Of a stretch of 64,000 nt of DNA, positions 37,199 through 45,866 are shown piece after piece (the stretch's first letter is position 1; each line of letters opens with the position of its first letter). Origin of the DNA: Brevirhabdus pacifica (GTDB taxonomy: Bacteria; Pseudomonadota; Alphaproteobacteria; Rhodobacterales; Rhodobacteraceae); NCBI RefSeq assembly GCF_002797755.1, contig NZ_PGFI01000011.1, positions 1,488,001-1,552,000 on the forward strand, written 5' to 3'. A model generated the notes under the pieces. That model did no database searches, was not told where the DNA came from, and saw only the letters and a program-made list of their open reading frames with translations. The translations under genes were made by a program, and so were the position numbers.

Positions 37199-37823
37199 GA
37201 GGGGCTATCACCACGGCAACCTCCGCCAGGCGCTGATCGAGGCCGCCCTGGGCTTGATCGAGACCCGCGGCCCCACCGGCTTCACCCTGGCCGAGGCCGC
37301 CAAGCAGGCCGGCGTCACCCCCGCCGCCGTCTACCGCCATTTCGACGGGCGCGAGGACCTGATCGCCGAGGCCGCCCGCCAGGGCTACGAGATCTTCGCC
37401 GACCGCATGGAAGAGGCCGCCCGCGCCGCCGGCGCCGACCGCGCCTCGGGCAACGCCCTGGCCCGGTTCGAGGCGACGGCGCGGGCCTATCTGGAATTCG
37501 CCCACGCCTACCCGGGCCATTACGTCGCCATGTTCGAAAGCGGCATCTCGACCAACCGCACGCCTGAACTGGCCGCCGTGGTCGCCCGCGGCTTCGGCGT
37601 GGTCGAGCGCGCGGCGATGGAGCTGGCCGAGCACATCCCCGCCGAGCGGCGCCCGCCGCCCCAGATGTTCTCGGCCCATATCTGGGCCCTCAGCCACGGC
37701 GTGGTCGAGCTTTTCGCCCGCGGCGCGCCCGGCACCCGCTCCCCCTTCCCGCCCGAAGAACTGCTGGAAACCGGCATCGGCATCTACCTGCGAGGGCTGG
37801 GCCTACTACCCCCCGACCGGTAA
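37191..37823 (+). CDS. TetR/AcrR-family regulator
   Basis: A 210-residue repressor-type regulator. The N-terminal HTH (about 12-58) reads [46 protein letters not shown], the TetR signature. The ligand-binding C-terminal part (TetR_C_33-like, [10 protein letters not shown]) is helical. The start overlaps ppk2 by 8 bases, so the two are translated from one message. The target is unknown, possibly its own operon. Confidence 0.92.
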   Translation: MVKRGYHHGNLRQALIEAALGLIETRGPTGFTLAEAAKQAGVTPAAVYRHFDGREDLIAEAARQGYEIFADRMEEAARAAGADRASGNALARFEATARAYLEFAHAYPGHYVAMFESGISTNRTPELAAVVARGFGVVERAAMELAEHIPAERRPPPQMFSAHIWALSHGVVELFARGAPGTRSPFPPEELLETGIGIYLRGLGLLPPDR

Positions 37824-37834
37824 GGAGAATTGCG

Positions 37835-38377
37835 ATGGAACTGCCCGCCGGACAGGCGATGATGGCGATAAGTCTGGACGGCTTCGTCGCCCGGCCCGAT
37901 CACCGGCTGGACTGGCTGATGCGACTGGACACCGACGGCGAGGATCACGGATTCGAGGCGTTTCAGGACAGTGTGGATGCGATCGTCATGGGGGCGAATT
38001 CGTTCCGCTCGGTCCTGGGCTTCGGCCACTGGGCCTATCGCAAGCCGGTGGTCGTGCTGTCGTCACGGATGGACGATGCCGATGTTCCGGCCCGCCTGTC
38101 CGGCAAGGCGGAGATCAGCCGCCTGTCCCCGCGCGATGTGATGACCGAGCTTGGACGGCGCGGGGCGGGGAGGGTCTATGTGGATGGCGCGGCGGTCATC
38201 CGGTCATTTCTGAAGGCGGGGCTGATCGCCGAGATGCGCATCGCCCTAGCGCCGGTGCTGATCGGCGAGGGCATCCGCCTGTTTGGACCGCTCGGCGCGG
38301 ATATCCCCCTGACCCTGTGTGATGTGCAGCAGTTTCCGTCGGGGCTGGTCCAGATGCGCTACCGGTTGGAGGGGTAA
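37835..38377 (+). CDS. RibD C-terminal / dihydrofolate reductase-like protein
   Basis: A 180-residue protein of the DHFR-like RibD_C family. MMAISLDGFVARPDHRLDWL is the standard N-terminal block; AIVMGANSFRSVLGFGHWAYRKPVVVLSS and VYVDGAAVIRSFLKAGLIAEMRIALAPVLIGEGIRLFGP are the NADPH and substrate-side motifs. Such proteins are NADPH-dependent reductases of unassigned substrate. ATG at 37835 has AAGGAG 7-10 bases upstream and is 11 bases after the TetR stop. Confidence 0.88.
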   Translation: MELPAGQAMMAISLDGFVARPDHRLDWLMRLDTDGEDHGFEAFQDSVDAIVMGANSFRSVLGFGHWAYRKPVVVLSSRMDDADVPARLSGKAEISRLSPRDVMTELGRRGAGRVYVDGAAVIRSFLKAGLIAEMRIALAPVLIGEGIRLFGPLGADIPLTLCDVQQFPSGLVQMRYRLEG

Positions 38378-38415
38378 CTCGCCCCGCCCGCCCCGCCGCG
38401 CGCGCTCCCAAAGAA

Positions 38416-38443
38416 AAAGACCGCCCCCGGGGGGGCGGTCTTT
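38416..38443. terminator. Bidirectional terminator between the RibD_C gene and rpsI
   Basis: AAAGACCGCC...GGCGGTCTTT with a C/G-rich centre, flanked by A on the left and T on the right. It can serve both convergent genes. Confidence 0.85.
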
Positions 38444-38466
38444 CGCAATTCCACAAGGCTGAAAGA

Positions 38467-38964
38467 TCAGCGCTTGGAGAACTGGAAGCTCTTGCGGGCC
38501 TTGGCGCGGCCGTATTTCTTCCGCTCGACCACGCGGCTGTCGCGGGTCAGGAAGCCGGCGGCCTTCAGCGCGCCACGCAGCGAGGGTTCGTAAAGCTGCA
38601 GCGCCTTCGAGATGCCGTGCTTGACCGCACCGGCCTGACCCGAAAGACCACCGCCCTTGACGGTCGCGGTGACGTCGAATTCACCTTCCACGCCAGCAAC
38701 CTGGAACGGCTGCTTGAGGATCATCTGAAGCACGGGGCGCGCGAAATACGCGTTGATCGGCTTGCCGTTGACGGTGACCTTGCCCGAACCGGGCTTGATC
38801 CAGACGCGGGCGACCGCGTCCTTGCGCTTGCCGGTGGCGTAGGAACGGCCCAGCTCGTCGCGCTGGGGCTCGCGGTTGATCATGTCGGCGGTGCCCTGAA
38901 CGCCACCGATGTCGTCGGTGACGGCGTCGCGCAGGCCGTCCAGAGTTTTGATATCTTCAGCCAT
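38467..38964 (-). CDS. rpsI: 30S ribosomal protein S9
   Basis: A 165-residue S9. The core begins at about residue 38 ([31 protein letters not shown]) and ends with the universal RKSFQFSKR, whose C-terminal Lys-Arg reaches the P-site tRNA. The first ~37 residues are an alphaproteobacteria-type N-terminal extension absent from E. coli S9 (130 residues). It follows rplM by 4 bases. Confidence 0.99.
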   Translation of the reverse strand: MAEDIKTLDGLRDAVTDDIGGVQGTADMINREPQRDELGRSYATGKRKDAVARVWIKPGSGKVTVNGKPINAYFARPVLQMILKQPFQVAGVEGEFDVTATVKGGGLSGQAGAVKHGISKALQLYEPSLRGALKAAGFLTRDSRVVERKKYGRAKARKSFQFSKR

Positions 38965-38968
38965 CTGC

Positions 38969-39427
38969 TCAGCTCCGCGTGTTCTTGGAGTTCATGGATT
39001 TCACGTCCAGGACTTCGGGGCTCTGGGCCTCGTGGCCGTGCTCGGCACCGGCATAGACGCGAAGGTTGGTCATCTGCTGACGGCTCAGCTTGCCACCGGG
39101 CAGCATGCGCTTGACGGCCTGGATGACGACGCGCTCGGGGTGCTCGCCTTCCAGGATCTGGCCGGTGGTGCGGGACTTGATGCCGCCCGGATAACCGGTG
39201 TGCCAGTAGTTGGGCTTCATGCGCTTGTTGCCGGTCAGCTGGATCTTGTCGGCGTTGATCACGATGACATTGTCACCCATGTCCTGGGACGGGGTGAAGC
39301 TGGGCTTGTGCTTGCCGCGAAGGCGGGTGGCGACGATAGCGGCAAGACGGCCAAGAACGACGCCCTCGGCGTCGATCAGGATCCATTTCTTGTCGATATC
39401 CGCCGGAGTGGCGGTAAAGGTTTTCAT
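38969..39427 (-). CDS. rplM: 50S ribosomal protein L13
   Basis: A 152-residue L13 with [47 protein letters not shown] and the signature GMLP-like [28 protein letters not shown]. It is the first gene of rplM-rpsI, transcribed from the promoter at 39494-39521. Confidence 0.99.
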   Translation of the reverse strand: MKTFTATPADIDKKWILIDAEGVVLGRLAAIVATRLRGKHKPSFTPSQDMGDNVIVINADKIQLTGNKRMKPNYWHTGYPGGIKSRTTGQILEGEHPERVVIQAVKRMLPGGKLSRQQMTNLRVYAGAEHGHEAQSPEVLDVKSMNSKNTRS

Positions 39428-39493
39428 AGGTTCGTTACCCTGTGTGCTGGGTGTGACAGGCGCATCATGCCCCTGCCGGAATGGGATGGCCGG

Positions 39494-39521
39494 GTTATAA
39501 ACGGATCGCGCCCGGCTTCAA
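39494..39521 (-). promoter_or_regulatory. rplM-rpsI promoter
   Basis: On the minus strand TTGAAG (39516-39521), 16-base spacer, TATAAC (39494-39499), preceded by an AT-rich stretch (about 39525-39590) that could act as an UP element. Confidence 0.7.
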
Positions 39522-39618
39522 GTCCCCAATTCCTGATTAAAACAAGCCAAAACAGCATCTTACAAATTAGGTATTAAAACACCCCACGGTCAACGCCCGC
39601 CCTGCCCTTCATTGTCGC

Positions 39619-41022
39619 TCAAATATCCACGCCCGCCGGCGGCCGCTGCAGGAAATCGCTCATCGTGGCGAGGGCCGCGCGGAACCGCGCCTCGGGCATG
39701 TCCGCGTTCAGGGCAAGGCGCACGGCATGGGGCGCGGCCCCGTCCGGCAGGGCAAACTCGTCAGCCGGCTTGACCCGGATCTTGGCCCCCTCGCAGGCCA
39801 TCCCAAAGGTCGATCCGCGCCACCCCGTCGGCAGCTTCATCCACAGGAATGGCGCGTCGGGTCGCCAGGCGATGTCCCAGCTTCCCATCTCGTTCACGGC
39901 CAGGCGGACGCGTTCGGCGATGCTGGCCTCGACCCGGGCGCGGATCTCCTCGGCAGCACCCGACCGGATCAGCCGCGCGCTCAGATCCGCGATCGGCTGC
40001 GAGATGCCGTAGAAGGACGATTGCGCCACCTGGCGGGCCATCTGGGCATGGCTGGCCGGGCAGATGGCAAAGCCGAAGCGCAGGGCGCCGCTGACGCATT
40101 TGGTGATGGACGAGACGTACCACGCCTGCTCGGGGCACAGGGCGCGATAGCTGGGCACCGGGGACAGGGCCACCCGGTGGCAATCGTCCTCGATGATGTG
40201 GAACTGGTAGCGGCGGGCCACTTCGGCGATCTGGCGGCGCCGCTCCAGCGTCGTGCGCACGGTGGTCGGGCTGTGAACCTCGGCCGAGGTCATCAGCACC
40301 TGTCCGCCATGGGTGCGATAGGCGGCCTCGAGGCTGTCGGGCCGGATGCCTTGGTCGTCCATCTCGACCCCGACGATCTTGGCCCGCAGCAGGCGCGCGG
40401 CATGGCGCACCCCGGGATAGGCAAGCTGCTCGGTCATGATGACCGGGGTCAGGCCCGTCAGACAGGCCTGAAGGCACATCATGGCAGAGTTCTGGGCGCC
40501 AAAGCCCAGCACCACGTCATCGGGCACGACCCGCCCCGCGCGGTCGTCGCCGATCCAGTCACAGACCGCCTGTCGCGCCGGCAGGTCGGTCACATGATTG
40601 GGATAGTCCACGTAATCATGGGCCGGATCCCGCGCCAGCTGGGCCATGATGTCACGGATGACCGCGCCCTGGCCCACGTCGGGCACATGGCAGCCGCGGA
40701 AATCGGCCATGTCGGGCTGTTCGAGGTTGAGGAGCGGTTTGTCGGGTTCGGGGCGCCGCTCGGCCTCGCCGGCCACGAAGGTGCCGCGCCCGACGGCGGC
40801 CTCCAGCAACCCCTCCTCCACCGCCATGCGGTAGGCCCGGGCAACCGTACCGGGGGTAATTCCCAACTTCCACGCCAGCTCCCGCACCGGCGGCAGCCGG
40901 GCGCCGGCCGGCAACTCGCCCGAGCGGATGGCGCCACGCAGGGATTGTACCAATACAGCATACTTCGGGCTGCCGGACGCAAAGCCGTCCTTAAACTCAG
41001 TCGGCGCCCAATTTGTACCCAT
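39619..41022 (-). CDS. MocR-type GntR regulator with aminotransferase domain
   Basis: A 467-residue MocR-family protein. The GntR winged helix is at about 20-85 (SLRGAIRSGELPAGARLPPVRELAWKLGITPGTVARAYRMAVEEGLLEAAVGRGTFV pattern), joined by a linker to a fold-type I aminotransferase domain with the PLP lysine in YVSSITKCVSGALRFGF and the IIEDDCHRV block. MocR proteins sense amines or PLP and usually regulate a divergent neighbour. Here that neighbour is a DUF1127 gene, across 96 bases containing repeated TTGTAY elements. Confidence 0.93.
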   Translation of the reverse strand: MGTNWAPTEFKDGFASGSPKYAVLVQSLRGAIRSGELPAGARLPPVRELAWKLGITPGTVARAYRMAVEEGLLEAAVGRGTFVAGEAERRPEPDKPLLNLEQPDMADFRGCHVPDVGQGAVIRDIMAQLARDPAHDYVDYPNHVTDLPARQAVCDWIGDDRAGRVVPDDVVLGFGAQNSAMMCLQACLTGLTPVIMTEQLAYPGVRHAARLLRAKIVGVEMDDQGIRPDSLEAAYRTHGGQVLMTSAEVHSPTTVRTTLERRRQIAEVARRYQFHIIEDDCHRVALSPVPSYRALCPEQAWYVSSITKCVSGALRFGFAICPASHAQMARQVAQSSFYGISQPIADLSARLIRSGAAEEIRARVEASIAERVRLAVNEMGSWDIAWRPDAPFLWMKLPTGWRGSTFGMACEGAKIRVKPADEFALPDGAAPHAVRLALNADMPEARFRAALATMSDFLQRPPAGVDI

Positions 41023-41100
41023 AACAATGTTTCCCTAGCGGTTTTGTATCGCTTTACCCTAGGTTGCCCACAGGTTGAAACACCTAATTGTATCAATACA
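40945..41100. promoter_or_regulatory. TTGTAY direct repeats, candidate MocR operators
   Basis: TTGTA(T/C) occurs in the same orientation at 40945, 41013, 41044 and 41088. The first and last extend to the near-identical palindromes TGTACCAATACA (40946-40957, inside the mocR coding start) and TGTATCAATACA (41089-41100, just before the DUF1127 gene). MocR regulators such as GabR bind direct repeats, so this is a plausible operator array. Confidence 0.5.
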
Positions 41101-41118
41101 CCTTCCGGAGACAGGATC

Positions 41119-41352
41119 ATGGCCACCCTCACACCGACCGAAACTGCAATGCTCAGGTCTTTTGCTGCCGGCGCACCGCTGCCGGTCATGTCGAAGGTGG
41201 CGCTGCGCATGGCGGTGATGGCAATGACCTGGAGCACGCGCGCACGCACCCGCGCCGCCCTGGCCAACCTGTCGGACGAGGCGCTGCGCGATGTCGGCCT
41301 GACCCGCGAGGAGATGCGGGCCGAGGCCAACCGGCCCTTCTGGCAGGGCTGA
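41119..41352 (+). CDS. DUF1127 family small protein
   Basis: A 77-residue protein. Its C-terminal half (TWSTRARTRAALANLSDEALRDVGLTREEMRAEANRPFW) is the DUF1127 motif: an Arg-rich helix, then LSDxxLxDVGL and a terminal PFW. In Rhodobacter sphaeroides a DUF1127 protein (CcaF1) binds RNA and affects sRNA maturation, so a role in RNA metabolism is possible. The ATG follows CGGAGACAGG. It is divergent from a MocR regulator and ends before an intrinsic terminator. No CCUCCUCCC-type sRNAs follow it, unlike ccaF1. Confidence 0.88.
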   Translation: MATLTPTETAMLRSFAAGAPLPVMSKVALRMAVMAMTWSTRARTRAALANLSDEALRDVGLTREEMRAEANRPFWQG

Positions 41353-41425
41353 CGCCCCCGTGTGTCGGCGGCCCCCCCTTGATCGGCGGTGCCCGCCCCC
41401 TCATATCCACACTCGCAGCACAATG

Positions 41426-41455
41426 GAGGCCGGGCATCTTCCGGCCTCTTTTTTT
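41426..41455 (+). terminator. Intrinsic terminator after the DUF1127 gene
   Basis: GAGGCCGG (41426-41433), loop GCATCTT, CCGGCCTC (41441-41448), seven T. Confidence 0.92.
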
Positions 41456-41605
41456 GGTCAGCCGGAAAAAAGGGTTGATCTGAATCGGCAGGCCAAATAA
41501 GTGCGGCGGACCATTGAGAGGGACCGATCCCAACCTTGGCCTTTGCGGGCTGGGGGGGCGCTAAGGAACCTCTGGATTCAATCTACTGGAAAGAAGGGGA
41601 GCGCC

Positions 41606-42121
41606 ATGAAAGACGCCAACCTCTTCCAACTGGGGATCGGTCTGGAGACAGGCGCCCATGCGGAAGACACATCCCGTGGCACGAACGCTGCCCCCGCAGC
41701 CTTCGTCCGTGACGTATTCGACGAGAACCGTGACGACCATTTCATCCGCCGCGAAGGCCGGGTGTTCGCCGGCACGCATCTGATCATCGAGGTCGTCAAC
41801 GGCCACGGGCTTGACGACGAGGGCCGGATCCAGAAGGCGTTCCGTGACTGTGTCGACGAATGCGGCGCCACCCTGCTGCACATCCACACCCACAAGTTCA
41901 GCCCCCAGGGCGTGAGCGGCGTGGCAGTGCTGGCCGAAAGCCACATCAGCGTCCACACTTGGCCCGAGATCGGCTATGGCGCGTTCGACGTCTTCATGTG
42001 CGGCGATGCCGAGCCCTGGCGCGCCGTCGGCGTGCTCAAGGCCGCCTTCGGCACCGAGGACGTTCGGGTCAAGGAGCTGCTGCGCGGTGACGGTCTGGTG
42101 ACGGATGAGGCGGCGGCATGA
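41606..42121 (+). CDS. speD: S-adenosylmethionine decarboxylase proenzyme
   Basis: A 171-residue SpeD that makes decarboxylated AdoMet, the aminopropyl donor. Autocleavage is expected before Ser112 (ESHISVHTWPE), forming the pyruvoyl cofactor. His and Cys of the active site lie nearby (HIHTHKFSPQG and MCGD). The core resembles the class 1b enzyme, but about 45 extra N-terminal residues precede it (DDHFIRREGRVFAGTHLIIE begins the fold). ATG at 41606 follows AAGGGGAG. It overlaps speE by 4 bases (ATGA). Confidence 0.95.
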   Translation: MKDANLFQLGIGLETGAHAEDTSRGTNAAPAAFVRDVFDENRDDHFIRREGRVFAGTHLIIEVVNGHGLDDEGRIQKAFRDCVDECGATLLHIHTHKFSPQGVSGVAVLAESHISVHTWPEIGYGAFDVFMCGDAEPWRAVGVLKAAFGTEDVRVKELLRGDGLVTDEAAA

Positions 42122-42966
42122 GTGACTGGTTCCGCGAGGACCTTCACGCCGACTACTCCCAGGGCCTGCGCATCGACGAGCTGCTTTACGACAGCAAGAC
42201 CGAGCATCAGCGCCTGCGCGTGTTCCAGAACCCGACCTTTGGCCGGGTTCTGACACTGGACGGCGTGGTCCAGACCACCGAGGCCGACAATTTCATCTAC
42301 CATGAGATGCTGACCCATGTGCCGATCCTGGCCCACGGGGCGGCAAAGCGCGTGTTGATCATCGGCGGCGGCGACGGCGGCATGGCCCGCGAAGTGCTGC
42401 GCCACGCCTCGGTCGAGCATGTCACCATGGTCGAGATCGACGCCGGCGTGGTCGAGTTCTCCAAGCAGTATCTGCCGACGCTCAGCGCCGGCGCCTTCGA
42501 CGATCCCCGGCTTGAGCTGGTGATCGCGGACGGCGCGGCTTTCGTCGCCGAGACCGAGGCGCGGTTCGACGTCATCATCGTCGATTCGACCGACCCGGTC
42601 GGCCCCGGCGAGGTGCTGTTCACCGACACGTTCTACGGCAAGGCCAAGCGGTGCCTGACCCAAGGCGGTATTCTGGTCACCCAGAACGGCGTGCCCTTCA
42701 TGCAGGGCGACGAGCTGGCCGGCACGATGCGCATTTTCCGCGGGCTTTTTGCCGATGCGGGCTGTTACATCGCGACCATCCCCACCTATGCCGGCGGCCC
42801 GATGGCCCTTGGCTGGGGCACCGATGGCGCGGCGGGCGAGGTCACGCTGGAGACCCTCGAAAGCCGCTTCGCCGCGGCGGGTATCGAGACCGACTACTAC
42901 ACCCCCGCGGTGCACAAGGCGGCCTTTGCCCTGCCGGGCTACATCCAGAAGATCGTCGCTGGCTGA
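42118..42966 (+). CDS. speE: Spermidine synthase
   Basis: A 282-residue aminopropyltransferase producing spermidine from putrescine and decarboxylated AdoMet. Motifs: VLTLDGVVQTTEADNFIYHEML, the AdoMet loop IIGGGDGGMAREVLRH, and IIVDSTDPVGPGEVLFTDTFY, with the catalytic Asp. The GGDGG and DSTDP motifs distinguish it from general methyltransferases. It is translationally coupled to speD. Confidence 0.96.
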   Translation: MSDWFREDLHADYSQGLRIDELLYDSKTEHQRLRVFQNPTFGRVLTLDGVVQTTEADNFIYHEMLTHVPILAHGAAKRVLIIGGGDGGMAREVLRHASVEHVTMVEIDAGVVEFSKQYLPTLSAGAFDDPRLELVIADGAAFVAETEARFDVIIVDSTDPVGPGEVLFTDTFYGKAKRCLTQGGILVTQNGVPFMQGDELAGTMRIFRGLFADAGCYIATIPTYAGGPMALGWGTDGAAGEVTLETLESRFAAAGIETDYYTPAVHKAAFALPGYIQKIVAG

Positions 42967-43000
42967 TCCCGCGCCTTCGCGACGGATGCCAACCCATTGA

Positions 43001-43036
43001 AAAGGCCGGTCCCGATCATCCGGGACCGGCCTTTTT
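43001..43036. terminator. Bidirectional terminator between speE and a thioesterase gene
   Basis: A 14-bp perfect stem AAAGGCCGGTCCCG / CGGGACCGGCCTTT with loop ATCATC, followed by T on the plus strand; its flanking A run serves the minus strand. Confidence 0.92.
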
Positions 43037-43052
43037 CATTGAGTGTCGGCAC

Positions 43053-43475
43053 TCAGCCCTTTGGCGGCAGCGAATAGGTCATCGAGGCCCGGGCGACCGG
43101 CCGGTCATCGCCTTCCGACCGGATCAGCACGTCGCCCACGGCCAGCACGCGGCCCAGTTTCAAAAGCCGCGCCTCGGCCAAAAGGTCAACACCGGCGGCG
43201 GGCTTGCGCATGAAGTCCATCGAGATATTCGTCGTTACCGCAAGGCCTTGGGGGCCGATCCTTGACAGGATCAGCAGGTAGACCGCGACATCGGCCAGCG
43301 CGAACATCGACGGGCCCGACACGGTGCCGCCGGGGCGCAGGTGCTTGTGGTCGACCTTCAGCCGCACCGTCAGCCCCGCCTCGCAAGGCTCGGAAATGTC
43401 GAACTCCTCGCCGACCTGCGGAAATTCGCGGCGGAGAAAATCGGTCAGTTGCTCGGCGGTCATCTGGATTTGCAT
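43053..43475 (-). CDS. PaaI-family hotdog thioesterase
   Basis: A 140-residue hotdog-fold protein. HLRPGGTVSGPSMFALADVAVYLLIL is the PaaI-type helix region (usually HGGxxxALaD, here with Ser-Gly-Pro), followed by VTTNISMDFMRKPAAGVDLLAEARLLKLGR. Acyl-CoA hydrolysis is the family function; the usual GG pair before the helix is altered, so activity is uncertain. ATG at 43475 with GAGG 5 bases upstream. It is divergent from an enoyl-CoA hydratase gene, 80 bases away. Confidence 0.85.
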   Translation of the reverse strand: MQIQMTAEQLTDFLRREFPQVGEEFDISEPCEAGLTVRLKVDHKHLRPGGTVSGPSMFALADVAVYLLILSRIGPQGLAVTTNISMDFMRKPAAGVDLLAEARLLKLGRVLAVGDVLIRSEGDDRPVARASMTYSLPPKG

Positions 43476-43555
43476 CGACACCTCATGGCTTTGCGCTGCT
43501 TGGCGGATCGGATCGGCTGCACTAGTCTTTGCCGGGGATCACGCGGGAGGGCAAG

Positions 43556-44356
43556 ATGCACGATCTGGTGGAGCGCGAGGACAATGGCGCCGTGGCGCGG
43601 CTGACGCTGAACGACCCCGGCCGGGTCAACGCCTTGTCGGACGCCATGCTGGGGGCGCTGGCCCGACGCCTTGACAATCTGGCCGAAGATCCCGCGATCC
43701 GCGCCGTCGTACTGGCCGCGCGCGGCAAGGCCTTTTGCGGCGGCCATGACCTGCGCGAGATGACCGCCGCCCGCCAGGCGCCCGACGGCGGTGCCAAGGC
43801 CTTCGCCGACCTCTTCGCGCGCTGCACCAACGTGATGCTGCAGATCCGCGATCTGCCCCAGCCGGTGATCGCCGAGGTCCAGGGCGTGGCAACGGCGGCG
43901 GGCTGTCAGCTTGTGGCCACCTGCGACATGGCGATCGCGGCCGAGGATGTCAGGTTCGGCGTCAACGGCGTCAACATTGGTCTTTTCTGTTCGACCCCGA
44001 TGGTCGCCCTGTCGCGCAACGTGCCACGCAAGGCGGCGTTCGAGATGCTGACAACCGGCGGCTTCATCGATACTGCCCGCGCGGTGGAGCTGGGTTTGGT
44101 GAACCGCGCCGTGCCCGCCCCCGAGCTGACCCGGCGGACCCGCGAGCTGGCCGAGATGGTCGCGGCCAAGTCGGGGCCGGTGGTGCGGATGGGCAAGCGC
44201 GGCTTCTATCAGCAACTGGAGCTGCCGCTTGAAGAAGCCTACGCGTTGACCGGCCGCATCATGGTCGAGAATCTGGGTCACGCCGACGCGATCGAGGGAA
44301 TGGGCGCCTTTGTCGAAAAGCGCGCGCCCCGCTGGGAACAGGACGCGCCTGAATAG
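43556..44356 (+). CDS. Enoyl-CoA hydratase/isomerase family protein
   Basis: A 266-residue crotonase-fold enzyme. LTLNDPGRVNALSDAM, the oxyanion strand AVVLAARGKAFCGGHDLREM and AEVQGVATAAGCQLVATCDMAIAAEDVRFGVNGVNIGLFCSTPMVALSR are characteristic. The first catalytic Glu position appears occupied by Gly-Cys (TAAGCQLV), while a Glu equivalent is not clear, so true hydratase activity cannot be assumed. ATG at 43556 with GGGAGGG upstream. Confidence 0.87.
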   Translation: MHDLVEREDNGAVARLTLNDPGRVNALSDAMLGALARRLDNLAEDPAIRAVVLAARGKAFCGGHDLREMTAARQAPDGGAKAFADLFARCTNVMLQIRDLPQPVIAEVQGVATAAGCQLVATCDMAIAAEDVRFGVNGVNIGLFCSTPMVALSRNVPRKAAFEMLTTGGFIDTARAVELGLVNRAVPAPELTRRTRELAEMVAAKSGPVVRMGKRGFYQQLELPLEEAYALTGRIMVENLGHADAIEGMGAFVEKRAPRWEQDAPE

Positions 44357-44360
44357 ACCC

Positions 44361-45866
44361 CTAGTCGAGCTTCAGCCCGTAAAGATCCCCGAACTTTGCC
44401 CTTAGGTATTCCAGCAGCGGCGCCACCTCGGGCGGCTTGCCGGTGGCCAGCTCGATCAATGCGCGCGGCTGATGCAGGGCACCGTATTGCTGAAGGTTGC
44501 GGCCCAGCCAGGTGGTCGCCTCCCCGGTCTCGCCCCGCGCCAGCGCCGCGTCCAGGTCAGGCAGGTCCCGGCGCATCGCGGCATTGAGGCATCCGGCATA
44601 GACATTGCCCAGCGTGTAGGTGGGGAAGTAGCCGAAAAGACCGACCGACCAATGCACATCCTGCAACAGTCCGTGGGACGGCCGATCGACCGCGATCCCG
44701 AAATCGCTGGCAAACCGGCTGTTCCAGGTCTCTTCCAGATCGCCCACGGCAAGGCTGCCGTCGATCAGCCGCCGCTCCAGATCGAAGCGCAGCATCACGT
44801 GCAGGTTGTAATGAACCTCGTCGGCCTCCGTGCGGATATGGCCGGGGGCGACGCGGTTGACGATCCGGTAGAACGTCTCGGGGTCGGCCACGCCGAAATC
44901 CCCGAACGTGTCGCGCATCCGACCGTAAAGCCAGCCGGTGAAGGCGCGGCTGCGCCCCAGCTGGTTCTCGTAGATCCGGCTTTGGCTTTCGTGAACGCCC
45001 ATCGAGGCACCCTGCCCCAGCGCCGACAGCGCGAACTCCGGCGCGACCGTCTGCTCGTAGCAGGCGTGCCCGACCTCGTGGATCGTGGAATAAAGGCAGT
45101 TGAACGGATCGGTGGCATCGGTGCGGGTGGTGATGCGCACATCCGCGCCCGAACCGCTGGAAAACGGATGCACGGCGCGATCCAGCCGACCCCGGCTGAG
45201 GTCATAGCCGAAAACGCCGGCTATCTCGGAGGCCAGGGCAAGCTGCACCTCAGGCTCGAAGCGATGTTCGGGCAGCGTCGGGGTTTCGATGCCCGAGCCG
45301 GCGATCGCCTCGCGCAGCTGCACCAGTCCCGGGCGCAGGGCGTCGAACATGGCGCCCAAGGTTTCCTGGGTGGCGCCGGGTTCGTAATCGTTCAACAGCG
45401 CATCATAGGGGGCAAGGTCGCGCCCCGCGCTCAGCGCATCGGCCTCCTCGCGCCGCAGTTCGACCACCCGCGACAGGGTCGGCAGGAAGGCGGCGACATC
45501 CTCGGCGGCGCGAGCCTCGGCCCAGACGCCCTGGGCTAGGCTGGTGACACGGGCCAGCTCGGACGCCAGTTCGCCGGGCACGCGACAGGCCCGGTCGTGA
45601 TAAAGGGCGATCTGGCGCAGCAGGCCCTTGTCCTGGGCCTCGGCCGCCTGTGTGTCGGCCGCCGCCAGCCATTCGCCCAGCCGCGGGTCCGAGCGGCGGG
45701 CATGCAGCACCGCCTCCATCGCCGCCATCTCGTCGCCCCGCTGGGCGGCGGCGCCCCGGGGCATCACGGTTTCCTGGTCCCAGCCAAGGCGGCCCGCGAC
45801 CTGCGCCAGCGCGCCGGTCACCCGGTCATGGTCGCGCAGGTTGACCAGCGCCTCTGCACCGCTCAC
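44361..45866 (-). CDS. M32-family metallocarboxypeptidase
   Basis: A 501-residue carboxypeptidase Taq-type enzyme. Zinc-binding HEVGH is followed by the third ligand Glu in GVHESQSRIYENQLGRSRAF, and DVRITTR is a family motif (usually DxRITTR). The conserved PTYTLGNVYA block near the C-terminus is present. It removes C-terminal residues from peptides in the cytoplasm. The start is GTG at 45866, overlapping the ctaA stop as GTGA. Confidence 0.95.
   Translation of the reverse strand: MSGAEALVNLRDHDRVTGALAQVAGRLGWDQETVMPRGAAAQRGDEMAAMEAVLHARRSDPRLGEWLAAADTQAAEAQDKGLLRQIALYHDRACRVPGELASELARVTSLAQGVWAEARAAEDVAAFLPTLSRVVELRREEADALSAGRDLAPYDALLNDYEPGATQETLGAMFDALRPGLVQLREAIAGSGIETPTLPEHRFEPEVQLALASEIAGVFGYDLSRGRLDRAVHPFSSGSGADVRITTRTDATDPFNCLYSTIHEVGHACYEQTVAPEFALSALGQGASMGVHESQSRIYENQLGRSRAFTGWLYGRMRDTFGDFGVADPETFYRIVNRVAPGHIRTEADEVHYNLHVMLRFDLERRLIDGSLAVGDLEETWNSRFASDFGIAVDRPSHGLLQDVHWSVGLFGYFPTYTLGNVYAGCLNAAMRRDLPDLDAALARGETGEATTWLGRNLQQYGALHQPRALIELATGKPPEVAPLLEYLRAKFGDLYGLKLD

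Noticed and set aside
41353-41605. CcsR-type sRNAs downstream of the DUF1127 gene
   Set aside because: In R. sphaeroides a DUF1127 gene precedes four CCUCCUCCC-motif sRNAs. Here only a normal terminator follows, with no such motifs.
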